Numbered from the stretch's first letter, positions 45,142 to 54,079 are shown. The stretch is 64,000 bases of DNA from Sphingorhabdus sp. EL138 (GCF_945882965.1 NZ_CAMCWY010000001.1:62001-126000), one strand, 5' to 3'. The notes: a model not told the origin generated them from the sequence alone. Numbers and translations are program-made.

Positions 45142-45651
45142 ATGGCTGTCCCATCTTCTGTTTCTGTCACGCCGACCGCGTCGCCCCTGTTCCTTCGAGA
45201 AAATGAAGTGCGGCGCGGGGTTGAGCTTTTATTCTTTGGATACACGCGACTTACCCGCGCAATTGACGAAGGGCTGGCGGCACATGGCCTTGGTCGCGCG
45301 CACCATCGCGCGCTGTATTTCGTTGCGCGCCAGCCCGATCTGCCGATTAGCGCGTTGTTGAAAATCCTCGCGATCACCAAACAATCGCTTGGCCGAGTCC
45401 TTACCGATTTGGCGGACAGGGGACTTGTCGAAACGCGAACGGGGAATGTCGACCGGCGTCAGAAACTCTTGCGCCTCACGCCAGAGGGCATTCAGTTCGA
45501 AGCGCAATTGTTCGATGCGCTCCGCAACAGCCTGGCGTCCGCTTATGCCGCGGCGGGTCAGGAATCCGTCACAGGCTTCTGGCGCGTTCTCGAGGGCTTG
45601 ATCCCCGCTGAGGACAAGGCCATGGTCGTCGCCTTACAGAGAGATATTTGA
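45142..45651 (+). CDS. MarR-family transcriptional regulator
   Basis: A 169-residue winged-helix regulator: LLFFGYTRLTRAIDEGLAAHGLGRAHHRALYFVARQPDLPISALLKILAITKQSLGRVLTDLADRGLVETRTGNVDRRQKLLRLTPEG, which contains the recognition helix and the DxRxK wing (VDRRQK). ATG 45142 is chosen; the open frame runs further upstream over the promoter region. Its stop overlaps the hisE start (TGATG), which is unusual coupling for a regulator. Targets are unknown; ilvE diverges next to it. Confidence 0.85.
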   Translation: MAVPSSVSVTPTASPLFLRENEVRRGVELLFFGYTRLTRAIDEGLAAHGLGRAHHRALYFVARQPDLPISALLKILAITKQSLGRVLTDLADRGLVETRTGNVDRRQKLLRLTPEGIQFEAQLFDALRNSLASAYAAAGQESVTGFWRVLEGLIPAEDKAMVVALQRDI

Positions 45652-45965
45652 TGCGCGATACACTCATACGGCTCGAACACACCATTGCCCAGCGGGCGGA
45701 CGCCGCCCCGGACAGCAGCTATGTCGCATCCTTATTAGCCAAAGGTCGCGGTAAAATCGCGCAAAAGGTTGGCGAAGAAGCGACCGAGACAATTATCGCG
45801 GCGCTTTCAGGCGATGCGCAGCATGTCACCGCTGAAGCCGCGGACCTGATTTTTCACCTGATGATATTGCTGCGTGATGTGGGTGTGTCGCTGGACGATG
45901 TGCTCGCTGAACTGGATCGCAGGGAAGGCGTCTCTGGCTTGGTCGAAAAAGCGGCGCGGACATAA
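45651..45965 (+). CDS. hisE: Phosphoribosyl-ATP pyrophosphatase
   Basis: A 104-residue enzyme, second step of histidine synthesis (PR-ATP to PR-AMP). KIAQKVGEEATETIIAAL and EAADLIFHLMILLRDVGVSLDDVLAEL are the metal-binding helices of the all-alpha NTP pyrophosphohydrolase fold. It is separate from other his genes in this window, coupled to a MarR gene in front and followed after 15 nt by a HIT gene, a pairing common in alphaproteobacteria. Confidence 0.93.
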   Translation: MRDTLIRLEHTIAQRADAAPDSSYVASLLAKGRGKIAQKVGEEATETIIAALSGDAQHVTAEAADLIFHLMILLRDVGVSLDDVLAELDRREGVSGLVEKAART

Positions 45966-45980
45966 GCCAAGGAGTGACAC

Positions 45981-46358
45981 ATGCCGATTGATCCGACACT
46001 GGAATATGACGACCAGAATATCTTCGCCAAAATCCTGCGCGGCGAGATACCTTGCCGCAAGGTGTTCGAGGATGCATGGGCCTTGGCCTTTGACGACATC
46101 AACCCGCAAGCACCTGTTCATGTGCTGGTGATCCCAAAAGGCACCTATGTCAGCTGGGATGATTTCAGCGCCAAAGCCAGCGATGCCGAAATCGCCGGAT
46201 TTGTCCGCGCCGTGGGCCATGTTGCGCGCGAACTAGGACTGGTCGAGCCTGGATATCGCCTGCTCGCCAACATCGGAATGGATTCACATCAAGAGGTTCC
46301 GCACCTGCATGTCCATATTTTTGGTGGAAAACCGCTCGGACCCATGCTTATACGGTGA
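45981..46358 (+). CDS. HIT-family nucleotide hydrolase (HinT-like)
   Basis: A 125-residue histidine-triad protein. The catalytic motif HxHxHxx appears as VPHLHVHIFGGKPLGPM near the C-terminus; the N-terminal NIFAKILRGEIPCRKVFED and VLVIPKGTYVSWDD are typical of HinT, which splits adenosine phosphoramidates. AAGGAG precedes the ATG by 8 nt. It follows hisE by 15 nt. Confidence 0.93.
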   Translation: MPIDPTLEYDDQNIFAKILRGEIPCRKVFEDAWALAFDDINPQAPVHVLVIPKGTYVSWDDFSAKASDAEIAGFVRAVGHVARELGLVEPGYRLLANIGMDSHQEVPHLHVHIFGGKPLGPMLIR

Positions 46359-46426
46359 AATTAAGTTGCGCGGCGGCATTTAGAGGCTAGGTTCTGCGCG
46401 ATAAGAAATCCATCGGGGAGATTATG

Positions 46427-47983
46427 ATGGCCGTTGAGCAGCAATCCGTGTTGCAGCGCATGTTTGCGCGCAAAACGATCGCACAGGTACAAAGAGAGTC
46501 GGCAAACAGCGAACTTAAGCGTTCGTTGGGCAAATGGAACCTTTTGCTGTTGGGCGTTGGGTGCATCATCGGTGCGGGTATTTTCGTCCGTACGGGTAGC
46601 GCGGCTGCCTTACATGCTGGCCCTGCGGTTATGTTGTCTTTCGTTGTCGCAGGCATCGTCTGTGCTTTTGCAGGGCTTTGCTACGCAGAACTCTCCTCGA
46701 CGCTGCCGGTGTCGGGTTCAGCTTATACTTACAGCTACACCACGTTGGGCGAATTTGTTGCTTGGATTATGGGCGCGTTGCTGCTTCTCGAATACGGCCT
46801 TGCCGCATCGGTGGTGGCCGTCGGCTGGGGCGGCTATGTTGTCAGCTTGCTTGCGGACTTCGGCCTTGTCATCCCGCCCCAATTCACAGGACCCACCGGA
46901 CATGCCGTCATGCAGGATGGTGCCCCGTTGATCGTCGATGGCGCCGCCGTGACTGCGATTTTCAACTTGCCAGCATTCTTTGTCTGCATGGCCTTGTCAC
47001 TTTTATTGGTGGTTGGCGTATCGGAATCGGCCAAAGTGAACAACATCATCGTAGCTATCAAAGTCAGCGTGTTGGCAGCGTTCATTCTAGTTGGTGGTTA
47101 TATCGTCCTTTCAAATCTGCCTGAACTAGTGGCGACTAATTGGACGCCATTTATTCCTGAAAATACCGGCGAAGGTGAATTCGGTTTCGACGGCATCATG
47201 CGCGCTGCCTCTATCGTTTTCTTTGCCTATATCGGTTTCGAAGCGGTATCTACCGCTGGTCAGGAAGCAAAAGACCCCAAGCGCGATATGCCATTTGGTA
47301 TTATCGGTTCGTTGGTTGTTTGCACCGTCATTTACATGCTTGTCGCTGCGATCATGACCCTGCTCGTGCCTTATGGAACATTGAACGTGCCTGACCCAGT
47401 TGCGGTTGTGGTCGATAGCTTCGGTGCCCAATGGTCGTGGCTGGCAAAGACCATTAAGGTCGGCGCTATCATTGGTCTGACCTCGGTTGTTCTGGTGTTG
47501 ATGTATGCTCAAACCCGTATCTTCTACACCATGGCCCGCGATGGTCTGTTGCCGAAGATATTCTCGAGGGTGCACCCACGTTTCCACACACCTTACATCA
47601 ACACGTTGTTGGTTGGCACGATCACGGCGGTTGCGGCTGGTTTCTTTGACATCAATGTTCTGGGCGACATGACGTCGGTTGGTACTTTGGCGGCATTTGC
47701 CATCGTCTGTCTGTCGGTGATTTACCTGCGCCGTGCAGCACCTGAATTGCCGCGTGGTTTCTCGGTGCCTTTGTACCCGCTGACACCGATCCTTGGCATA
47801 TTGTCCTGCCTGTATCTGATCGAGTCGCTTCCACAACATGTACTCATGATGTTTTTATACTTTTTGATTGGGGCCATATTGATTTACTTCGTGTATGGCA
47901 TGCGCAATTCAAACCTGCAGCATGACCAAAGTATGGATGATGCGCCGGATATGGGTGAGTTTCCTGGTCCATTAGTGGACTAA
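46427..47983 (+). CDS. APC-family amino-acid permease
   Basis: A 518-residue transporter with about 12-14 helices. The N-terminal helix motif LLLGVGCIIGAGIFVRTG binds substrate in this family, and FFAYIGFEAVSTAGQEAKDPKRDMPFGI marks helix 6-7. It resembles the cationic amino-acid transporter (CAT/YfnA-type) branch; the substrate is not certain. A GGGGAG site lies 6 nt before ATG 46427 (an ATG at 46424 is too close). A clear terminator follows. Confidence 0.9.
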   Translation: MAVEQQSVLQRMFARKTIAQVQRESANSELKRSLGKWNLLLLGVGCIIGAGIFVRTGSAAALHAGPAVMLSFVVAGIVCAFAGLCYAELSSTLPVSGSAYTYSYTTLGEFVAWIMGALLLLEYGLAASVVAVGWGGYVVSLLADFGLVIPPQFTGPTGHAVMQDGAPLIVDGAAVTAIFNLPAFFVCMALSLLLVVGVSESAKVNNIIVAIKVSVLAAFILVGGYIVLSNLPELVATNWTPFIPENTGEGEFGFDGIMRAASIVFFAYIGFEAVSTAGQEAKDPKRDMPFGIIGSLVVCTVIYMLVAAIMTLLVPYGTLNVPDPVAVVVDSFGAQWSWLAKTIKVGAIIGLTSVVLVLMYAQTRIFYTMARDGLLPKIFSRVHPRFHTPYINTLLVGTITAVAAGFFDINVLGDMTSVGTLAAFAIVCLSVIYLRRAAPELPRGFSVPLYPLTPILGILSCLYLIESLPQHVLMMFLYFLIGAILIYFVYGMRNSNLQHDQSMDDAPDMGEFPGPLVD

Positions 47984-48009
47984 GGCTTCCGCCAAATAAC
48001 AATAGGACA

Positions 48010-48035
48010 GGGGCGCTTCGGTGCCCCTTTTCTTT
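48010..48035 (+). terminator. Rho-independent terminator after the permease gene
   Basis: GGGGCG pairs with TGCCCC around a CTTCGG loop, followed by TTTTCTTT. It is 27 nt past the permease stop and 4 nt before the end of the convergent bcr gene. The complementary strand has no T-run after the hairpin. Confidence 0.8.
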
Positions 48036-48038
48036 GCC

Positions 48039-49292
48039 TTAATTGCGCGGGTTGGTGGGCAGGGGCTGAGTGGTTCCGGGCCGGGTAAACAGCTTCCCCT
48101 TCTCGCACCACAGCACAAGGCCAAGCGCCACCAGCCCGCAGCATAGGAACCCCAAAGCGACGGGATATACCGTGCCGTCAAACTGCTGCCCGATAATGGC
48201 GCCAAGCGATGCCGCAAGCGCCGTGCGGACGAAGGTCTGAAAAGACGAGGCCGCCCCTGCGACATGGCCAAAGGGGGACATTGCAATCGACGAGAAGTTG
48301 GACCCGATAAAGCCAATCATCGCCATGTTACCGGTCAGCAATATCAGGAAGATCGGCAAGGACGTTGGCGCAAACTTGGCCGCAAGCAATTGCAACGCGC
48401 CCAACGCGATGAAGGTCAACAATGCGGTCTGCGACACACGGCGCGCCCCAAAACGTTCGACGATCCGCGAATTGGTGAAGTTGGACACCGCGATGCCAAT
48501 GGCGATGATCGCAAAGCCAATGGTGAAGAAATCCGCCGCGTTGAACACCTTGTCAAACATCTGCTGCGAACTGTTGAGATAGCCGAACAAAGCGCCCTGC
48601 GTGACGCCAGCGCCAATCATGTAACCAGCGGCATTGCGGTTCAGGACGACAATCTTCCACGCCTTTGCGAGCGCCTTTGGCTGAATAGGAATGACATTTT
48701 CGGGTGCCAATGTTTCGGGCAAGCGCAGATAGACCCAGATAGCGGCGGCGACGGCCATGACGGCCATCAGGTCAAAAATCACCCGCCAGCCAGCGAAAAG
48801 CAGCACCAACTGGCCAATTGTCGGCGCAATAATTGGCACGATCATGAAGATGAGGAAGATGGTCGACATGCGCCGCGCCATGGCGTCGCCTTCAAATTGA
48901 TCTCGGATAACCGAAATCACCAGAACGCCCATGGCTGCCGCCAACAGCCCATGGATAAAGCGCATGACAAGCATGATTTCAAAATCAGGCGCGAAGGAAC
49001 ATGCCAAAGACGCTATCGCCGCACCAATAGTTGCAATCAACAATATCGGCTTTCGTCCATAACGGTCGGACAATGGACCGTAAATGAGCGCACCGATTCC
49101 TGTGCCAGCCAGAAAGGTCGAAATAATGTATTGGATCTGGTTCGGCTCAGCGAGGCTAAGGCCGCGCACCATGGCGGGGAAGGCGGGCAACATCGCGTCA
49201 ATGGCCAGCGCATTCAGCGCCATGAGCGACGACATCATAACGGTCAACTCACGCGGGCCGATGGATTTCTTGACGGGGGTTGGGGATGGCAT
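48039..49292 (-). CDS. Bcr/CflA-type multidrug efflux transporter (MFS)
   Basis: About 417 residues with 12 helices. TVMMSSLMALNALAIDAMLPAFPAM, YGPLSDRYGRKPILL (the MFS motif A loop) and VSVIRDQFEG-like motif C region identify the DHA1 Bcr/CflA group, which exports drugs and small metabolites by proton antiport. The ATG at 49292 matches the family start; a GTG at 49328 gives 12 more residues. It lies just downstream of radC on the same strand. Confidence 0.9.
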   Translation of the reverse strand: MPSPTPVKKSIGPRELTVMMSSLMALNALAIDAMLPAFPAMVRGLSLAEPNQIQYIISTFLAGTGIGALIYGPLSDRYGRKPILLIATIGAAIASLACSFAPDFEIMLVMRFIHGLLAAAMGVLVISVIRDQFEGDAMARRMSTIFLIFMIVPIIAPTIGQLVLLFAGWRVIFDLMAVMAVAAAIWVYLRLPETLAPENVIPIQPKALAKAWKIVVLNRNAAGYMIGAGVTQGALFGYLNSSQQMFDKVFNAADFFTIGFAIIAIGIAVSNFTNSRIVERFGARRVSQTALLTFIALGALQLLAAKFAPTSLPIFLILLTGNMAMIGFIGSNFSSIAMSPFGHVAGAASSFQTFVRTALAASLGAIIGQQFDGTVYPVALGFLCCGLVALGLVLWCEKGKLFTRPGTTQPLPTNPRN

Positions 49293-49331
49293 TTTGTGGC
49301 TATGCGGGAGCGGCCACCATTTTGCCACCCA

Positions 49332-49973
49332 CTAAATCAGCCGGGAACTGCGCATGCTGCTGAAACCGTTTTTGCCAATGATGATGTGATCGTGCACAGC
49401 TAATCCGAACTTCTTCCCCGCATCGGCAATGTCGCGCGTCATCGCGATGTCTTGCCGGCTGGGGGAGCTGTCCCCGCTGGGATGGTTGTGGACAAGAATA
49501 ATCGCTGCCGCGCCAAGGTCCATCGCGCGACGGATGACTTCGCGGGTGTAAATGGCGGCTTGGTCGATGGAACCCTCGCTCGCCACCTCATCACGGATCA
49601 GCATGTTTTTGCTGTTAAGATATAGCGTGCGCACGCGCTCAATCGTCAGATGCGCCATGTCGGCGCGCAGATAATCCAGCAATGATTGCCAAGACGACAG
49701 TATCGGCAGTTCGCGCACGGGTTCGCTGAGCAGGCGAAGCGCCGCGACTTGAACTATCTTCAACGCCGCAACGCTGGTTTCGCCCATCCATTTTTCTTGT
49801 AAAATACTGTCGGCGTCTGCGGTCAGCAAGGCCGATAGGCTGCCGTAACGGTGAATCAAATCCTTCGCGATCTGCTTGGTATCTCGGCGCGGAATGGCGA
49901 GCGCGAGGAGATACTCGATCAATTCATGATCGTGAAGGCTTTCGCCATTCTTCTCCAACAAACGCTTACGCAA
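49332..49973 (-). CDS. radC: RadC-family JAB-domain protein, 5' end interrupted
   Basis: The open part encodes 213 residues: LHDHELIEYLLALAIPRRDTKQIAKDLIHRYGS (N-terminal UPF0758 helices) and a JAB/MPN domain with the metal motif VHNHPSGDSSPSRQD. The role of RadC is unsettled. The only start in this frame is TTG 49973, which cuts a conserved helix. Upstream in the same frame lies ATG at 50015, then GAT AAG ACG, a TAA at 50001-50003, then codons for HHGTGHRARLRKRLLEKNG, which matches the normal RadC N-terminus. A CAA in place of TAA would restore it. Confidence 0.82.
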   Translation of the reverse strand: MRKRLLEKNGESLHDHELIEYLLALAIPRRDTKQIAKDLIHRYGSLSALLTADADSILQEKWMGETSVAALKIVQVAALRLLSEPVRELPILSSWQSLLDYLRADMAHLTIERVRTLYLNSKNMLIRDEVASEGSIDQAAIYTREVIRRAMDLGAAAIILVHNHPSGDSSPSRQDIAMTRDIADAGKKFGLAVHDHIIIGKNGFSSMRSSRLI

Positions 49974-50136
49974 ACGCGCGCGGTGGCCCGTGCCATGATG
50001 TTACGTCTTATCCATTCTATCTGTAATCAGTCTATCCTGCTGTGATATTGTTCTTTTCTGTGATTTTTGCGTCGGGCGCAAGTCGCATCATGCAAATGGC
50101 GTTGCAACAGGACGGCCTTTCCCGCATTTGCGTATT

Positions 50137-53100
50137 ATGCAGAATCCTGCCGACGAAACACCGACGGGCGATGTCGATGTGCAACACTATAGCGGCGCAC
50201 ATTGGAAGCGGCGCATTTTCGGCGGCGTTGGCATCTTGCTCGCACTACTGTTGCTGTTTGCGTGGACTCAGCGCAACACTATCGCCGACCGTTTTGTGCA
50301 AAATGCGTTTGCAGAGCGGGGTATCAAGGCAAGCTACAAAATTGATACGATCGGTTTGCGTACGCAGCGTATTCGCGATCTTGTTATCGGCGACCCTGCT
50401 CGCCCTGACCTTACCGCAAAGCTGGTCGAAATTGACGTGGCCCTGAACTTTGCCGGTGCAACTTTGCGCGACGTCCGCGCGGACGGCATCATCTTGCGCG
50501 GGCGTTATGCCGATGGCACCTTGTCCTTCGGTGGACTCGACAAATTCCGCGACGTCAAATCCGCCGAGCCGTTTGCGTGGCCCGATATCGCGGTAGAAAT
50601 TAAAAACGCGCGTGCGCGGATTGATACACCATGGGGTGTTATTGGTGCTGGCCTCAATGGCAGCGGCCTGCTGCGGAACCGTTTCACCGGCGTTCTGTCG
50701 CTGCGCGCGCCGGTTGTGAAGGCGGCGGGATGTAGCGCGGCAGACATGAAATTTGATGGCAAGCTGCTGCTCGAATGGCGTGAGCCGCATTTAATCGGGC
50801 CAATGACGTCCACCAAAGCAACATGCGGCGAAGCAGGCATTGTGCTCGACGCGCCGCGTTTTGATATTAATCTCAAGCTGTCTGAACGTTTTGATGCGTG
50901 GGACGGCACCTTTGCTTATGCGGCAGATGCGCTCAGACTATCGCAAGCTCACTTGCGGGGCATATTCGGCAAGCTGTCGGTCGATGGCAAACTGGCGCGT
51001 ACCAATTTCGACTTTACCGTGCACGAGGGTTCATTGCGTTCCGCCCCGCTGTCGGCGCGCCGGTTGGTTTGGGCGGCTAAGGGAACGGCTGGCCTCATGG
51101 ACGGCCATATGGCTTTGTCTGCGCGCGGCGATGCCTCAATCACTGGCGGCGCATTTGATCGCGGCACAATCGCGGGCCTTCGTGACTTGGCCGCACAAAC
51201 GAAGGACACGCCAGTTGGCCCCATAATCGCGCGAATCGCACCCGTGCTCGAACGCGCTGGCGATCAATTCTCCGCCAGCCTCGATTTTGATGGCTATCAG
51301 GATTTTCAGGGTCGGCGTGGGGCACGCATCGCGAAGCTTGCGTTCACAAGTGCATCAGGCTTGCGTATGCGGCAAAACGGTAACTTCGGTGCCATGGCAA
51401 CATCGACTGGTTGGATATTGAACGCGCCTGTTCAGATCGCATTATCTGGGCCCAATGTGCCCTCTGCCGCCCTTTCGCTCGCACAATCGGGTCAGAGCTG
51501 GTCGGGCAATCTGGTTATTGCGCCTTATGCCTCTGGCGGGGCGAAGCTTATAGTGCCTAAACTTGCCTTTAAGGGGGGGGGCAATGGCGCATGGCGCTTT
51601 GCCGGACAGGCGCGGATATCAGGGCCGTTGCCGGGTGGTTTCGTCACTGGCCTGAACGTGCCCATATCGGGTCGTTACAATGCTGGGGCTTTCACCTTGT
51701 ATGACAGCTGCCAGAATGTCCGATTTGACGCGTTGCGGCTATCGAGCCTTGCGTTACGCGGCCAGTCGCTCCGGCTTTGTCCGGATGCTGGCCGCCCGAT
51801 GCTGAGCGTGCGTGAAGGCAACGCCCGCTTTGCGACTAATGTTGCAGGCCTCAACGTTTTGGGTACGCTTGGAAGCGCGCCGCTCGCTGCGCGTGGCAGT
51901 AATGTCCGCTTCAGCCTGACCGATGGTTTTGCCGCCAAAGATGTGGTCGTTGAGCTGGGCCAACCCGAAGCGCGTTCTGTTTTCAATATTGGCAGCGTTG
52001 ATGGAAGATTCGATCAAGGCGGCGCTTCCGGTGCATTGACCGGCGGCGCGGGGCAGATTGGCAAACTGCCGCTGCTGATGGACGCCGCATCGGGTGAATG
52101 GCGTTACCTTGCCAAGACGCTGACCCTCAACGCGCGGCTAAATGTGTTGGATGCAGACCAGGTCGACAGGTTCAAGCCCATGCTGGTTCCAGATGTGCGG
52201 TTGTTGCTCGAAAACAACATCATCACCGCGACCGGCCATTTGGTTGAGCTAACCACCGGTACGCGGGTGTCAGATGTCGATATCCGTCATGATTTAAGCA
52301 ACAGCAGCGGGCGCGCCTTGCTCGCGGTGGATGACGTGCGCTTTAAGGAGGGCTTTCAACCCGACTTGCTCACAGCCCTTGTCTTGGGCGTCGTCGCCAA
52401 TGTTGACGGCAGCGTCTCGGGTGATGGTCGTATCGCGTGGGACACAGATGGGGTGCGCAGCACTGGACGCGCGTCCACGCTCAATATGAACTTGGCCGCT
52501 GCCTTCGGCCCGGTTGAGGGGCTGACGACCGAAATCGTGTTTTCCGACCTTTTGGGCCTCGAAACTGCATCGGACCAAATCGCAACTTTGGGGTCGGTGA
52601 ACCCAGGTATAGCCGCGCTGGGGGGAACGGTCAGCTATCGATTGCTGCCCAATCGGCAGGTCGCGATTGAATCGGGGCGCTGGCCATTTGCGGGCGGGGA
52701 ATTGGTCCTTGAGCCAACTGTCCTCGATTTCGGGGTTGAGTCCGAACGCCGCCTGACCTTCCGCGTCATTGGCGTTGACGCGGAGAAACTGCTGGCTGGA
52801 TATGATTTCCAGAATTTGCGCGTTACCGGCGTGTTTGATGGGACCTTGCCCATGCTGTTCAACCAAGATGGCGGCAGGATTGTCGGCGGCGCTCTGGTGT
52901 CGCGTCCCGGCGGCGGGGAGGTCAGCTATCTGGGTGAACTTGCCTATGAAGATATGGGTATGTTCGCCAACTATGCCTTCAACGCCTTGCGCTCTATCCG
53001 CTATTCCACATTGACCATTGGCGTGGGGGGCGACCTTGACGGGGAAATCGTCACGGACATCGGCTTTACTGGGGTGCAGCAGGGGACGCTGGCAAAGCGC

Positions 53101-53310
53101 AACTTCCTAACCCGGCAATTGGCGCGGATTCCCATCAAGTTCAACGTCAGCGTGACGGCGGAATTCCTGAAGGTTATAGGCTCTATCCGCGGGCTTTATG
53201 ACGCCAATTATGCGGCGGACCGCGATCTGCAGTCTTTGCTCGACGCGCAGAAAAAGCAGAACGCGCAAACAGGGCCAGCGGAAACTAAACAAGAACCATC
53301 AAATGAATGA
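50137..53310 (+). CDS. ydbH: YdbH-family AsmA-like lipid-transport bridge protein
   Basis: About 1057 residues. A single N-terminal helix (about 30-47) anchors a long periplasmic, beta-rich region with AsmA-like repeats; the C-terminal part (GRIVGGALVSRPGGGEVSYLG, then VGGDLDGEIVTDIGFTGVQQG) is the YdbH domain. In E. coli YdbH, TamB and YhdP form hydrophobic grooves that carry phospholipids to the outer membrane. The assignment is supported by YnbE and YdbL genes following directly. A TTG at 50128 is an alternative start. Confidence 0.88.
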   Translation: MQNPADETPTGDVDVQHYSGAHWKRRIFGGVGILLALLLLFAWTQRNTIADRFVQNAFAERGIKASYKIDTIGLRTQRIRDLVIGDPARPDLTAKLVEIDVALNFAGATLRDVRADGIILRGRYADGTLSFGGLDKFRDVKSAEPFAWPDIAVEIKNARARIDTPWGVIGAGLNGSGLLRNRFTGVLSLRAPVVKAAGCSAADMKFDGKLLLEWREPHLIGPMTSTKATCGEAGIVLDAPRFDINLKLSERFDAWDGTFAYAADALRLSQAHLRGIFGKLSVDGKLARTNFDFTVHEGSLRSAPLSARRLVWAAKGTAGLMDGHMALSARGDASITGGAFDRGTIAGLRDLAAQTKDTPVGPIIARIAPVLERAGDQFSASLDFDGYQDFQGRRGARIAKLAFTSASGLRMRQNGNFGAMATSTGWILNAPVQIALSGPNVPSAALSLAQSGQSWSGNLVIAPYASGGAKLIVPKLAFKGGGNGAWRFAGQARISGPLPGGFVTGLNVPISGRYNAGAFTLYDSCQNVRFDALRLSSLALRGQSLRLCPDAGRPMLSVREGNARFATNVAGLNVLGTLGSAPLAARGSNVRFSLTDGFAAKDVVVELGQPEARSVFNIGSVDGRFDQGGASGALTGGAGQIGKLPLLMDAASGEWRYLAKTLTLNARLNVLDADQVDRFKPMLVPDVRLLLENNIITATGHLVELTTGTRVSDVDIRHDLSNSSGRALLAVDDVRFKEGFQPDLLTALVLGVVANVDGSVSGDGRIAWDTDGVRSTGRASTLNMNLAAAFGPVEGLTTEIVFSDLLGLETASDQIATLGSVNPGIAALGGTVSYRLLPNRQVAIESGRWPFAGGELVLEPTVLDFGVESERRLTFRVIGVDAEKLLAGYDFQNLRVTGVFDGTLPMLFNQDGGRIVGGALVSRPGGGEVSYLGELAYEDMGMFANYAFNALRSIRYSTLTIGVGGDLDGEIVTDIGFTGVQQGTLAKRNFLTRQLARIPIKFNVSVTAEFLKVIGSIRGLYDANYAADRDLQSLLDAQKKQNAQTGPAETKQEPSNE

Positions 53311-53335
53311 ACCATTCAGCATAGGGAAAGCGAAC

Positions 53336-53575
53336 ATGGCGCAAAACCGCGATCAATTGACGAACCGCACGGATAATGCGATTCGCCGCCATATGAGGAA
53401 AATGATATTCTTGTGCGCGCCGTTGGTGGCGTCGGTTTTGACAGGATGCGTGCAAGTCACCGCGCCAGACAAGCCAATCGTCATCAACTTGAACATCGCG
53501 ATCCGGCAGGAGATTTTATACAAGCTGTCGGCTGCGTCCGAAAAAGTGATCCAAGAAAACCCTGGAGTATTTTGA
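53336..53575 (+). CDS. ynbE: YnbE-family outer-membrane lipoprotein
   Basis: A small lipoprotein with lipobox LTGC (in MIFLCAPLVASVLTGCVQV) followed by APDKPIVINLNIAIRQEILYKL, the conserved YnbE segment. In E. coli YnbE binds YdbH by beta-strand stacking at the outer membrane. ATG 53336 has AGGG 9 nt upstream and would give a long N-region of 20 polar residues; ATG 53393 gives a more usual signal peptide, so the start is uncertain. Its stop overlaps the ydbL start (TGATG). Confidence 0.8.
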   Translation: MAQNRDQLTNRTDNAIRRHMRKMIFLCAPLVASVLTGCVQVTAPDKPIVINLNIAIRQEILYKLSAASEKVIQENPGVF

Positions 53576-53967
53576 TGAAAGTTTCTGTTGAAATGATGAC
53601 CGCAGCGTTGTTGCTGGGTGCCATCGCAACAAGCGCAATAGCCTTCCAGTCGGGCCGTGACCCGGCCTATCAAAATGCGCGGGAAAGCGGTTTAGTGGGT
53701 GAAAAGTCAGACGGTTATCTGGGCTTTGTCGTCCCGCCTTCGTCGGCGGTTCGCGCGCTGGTTGAGGATATCAACATTAAGCGCAAGGCCGTGTATTCAA
53801 AAGAGGCTCTGGCAAATGGTGCCACAGTCGAGGAAATGGCGTTGCGTACGGGCTGCCGCCTGATTGCAGAACGCACCGTATCGGGGGAAAAATACCAGAC
53901 ATCATCGGGGCAATGGAGAACCCGCGACGGCACCGCACCAGAGCTGGATTCGCGCTGTCCGCAGTAA
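53575..53967 (+). CDS. ydbL: YdbL-family (DUF1318) periplasmic protein
   Basis: A 130-residue exported protein: signal peptide about 1-24 (MKVSVEMMTAALLLGAIATS, ending AIA/FQ), then AYQNARESGLVGEKSDGYLGFV, VEDINIKRKAVYSKEALANGATVEEMALRTGCRLI, the DUF1318 core. In E. coli YdbL limits unwanted YdbH-YnbE stacking. GGAG lies 7 nt before the ATG. It ends the ydbH-ynbE-ydbL operon and is followed by a terminator. Confidence 0.88.
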   Translation: MKVSVEMMTAALLLGAIATSAIAFQSGRDPAYQNARESGLVGEKSDGYLGFVVPPSSAVRALVEDINIKRKAVYSKEALANGATVEEMALRTGCRLIAERTVSGEKYQTSSGQWRTRDGTAPELDSRCPQ

Positions 53968-53989
53968 GACTGCCAATATAGTTTGGATG

Positions 53990-54018
53990 GGCCGTGGTAG
54001 AGATGCCGCGGCCTTTTC
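53990..54018 (+). terminator. Terminator of the ydbH-ynbE-ydbL operon
   Basis: GGCCGTGG pairs with CCGCGGCC (one G-T pair) around an 8-nt loop and is followed by TTTTCTATT, 22 nt past the ydbL stop. Confidence 0.75.
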
Positions 54019-54050
54019 TATTGCGTTGCAACAATCTTGTAGGCGCGCTG

Positions 54051-54079
54051 TTGACTTGGCGCGGGGGCTCTCCTAAAGC
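54051..54079 (+). promoter_or_regulatory. Candidate promoter of the F0 ATP synthase operon
   Basis: TTGACT (54051-54056) and TAAAGC (54074-54079) are separated by 17 nt, between the upstream terminator and atpI. The -35 box is good, the -10 box is poor, so this remains a candidate. Confidence 0.35.

Noticed and set aside
48264-49403. A 379-residue plus-strand frame
   Set aside because: It is antisense to the Bcr/CflA transporter and has the charged, low-complexity look of a reversed membrane protein gene.
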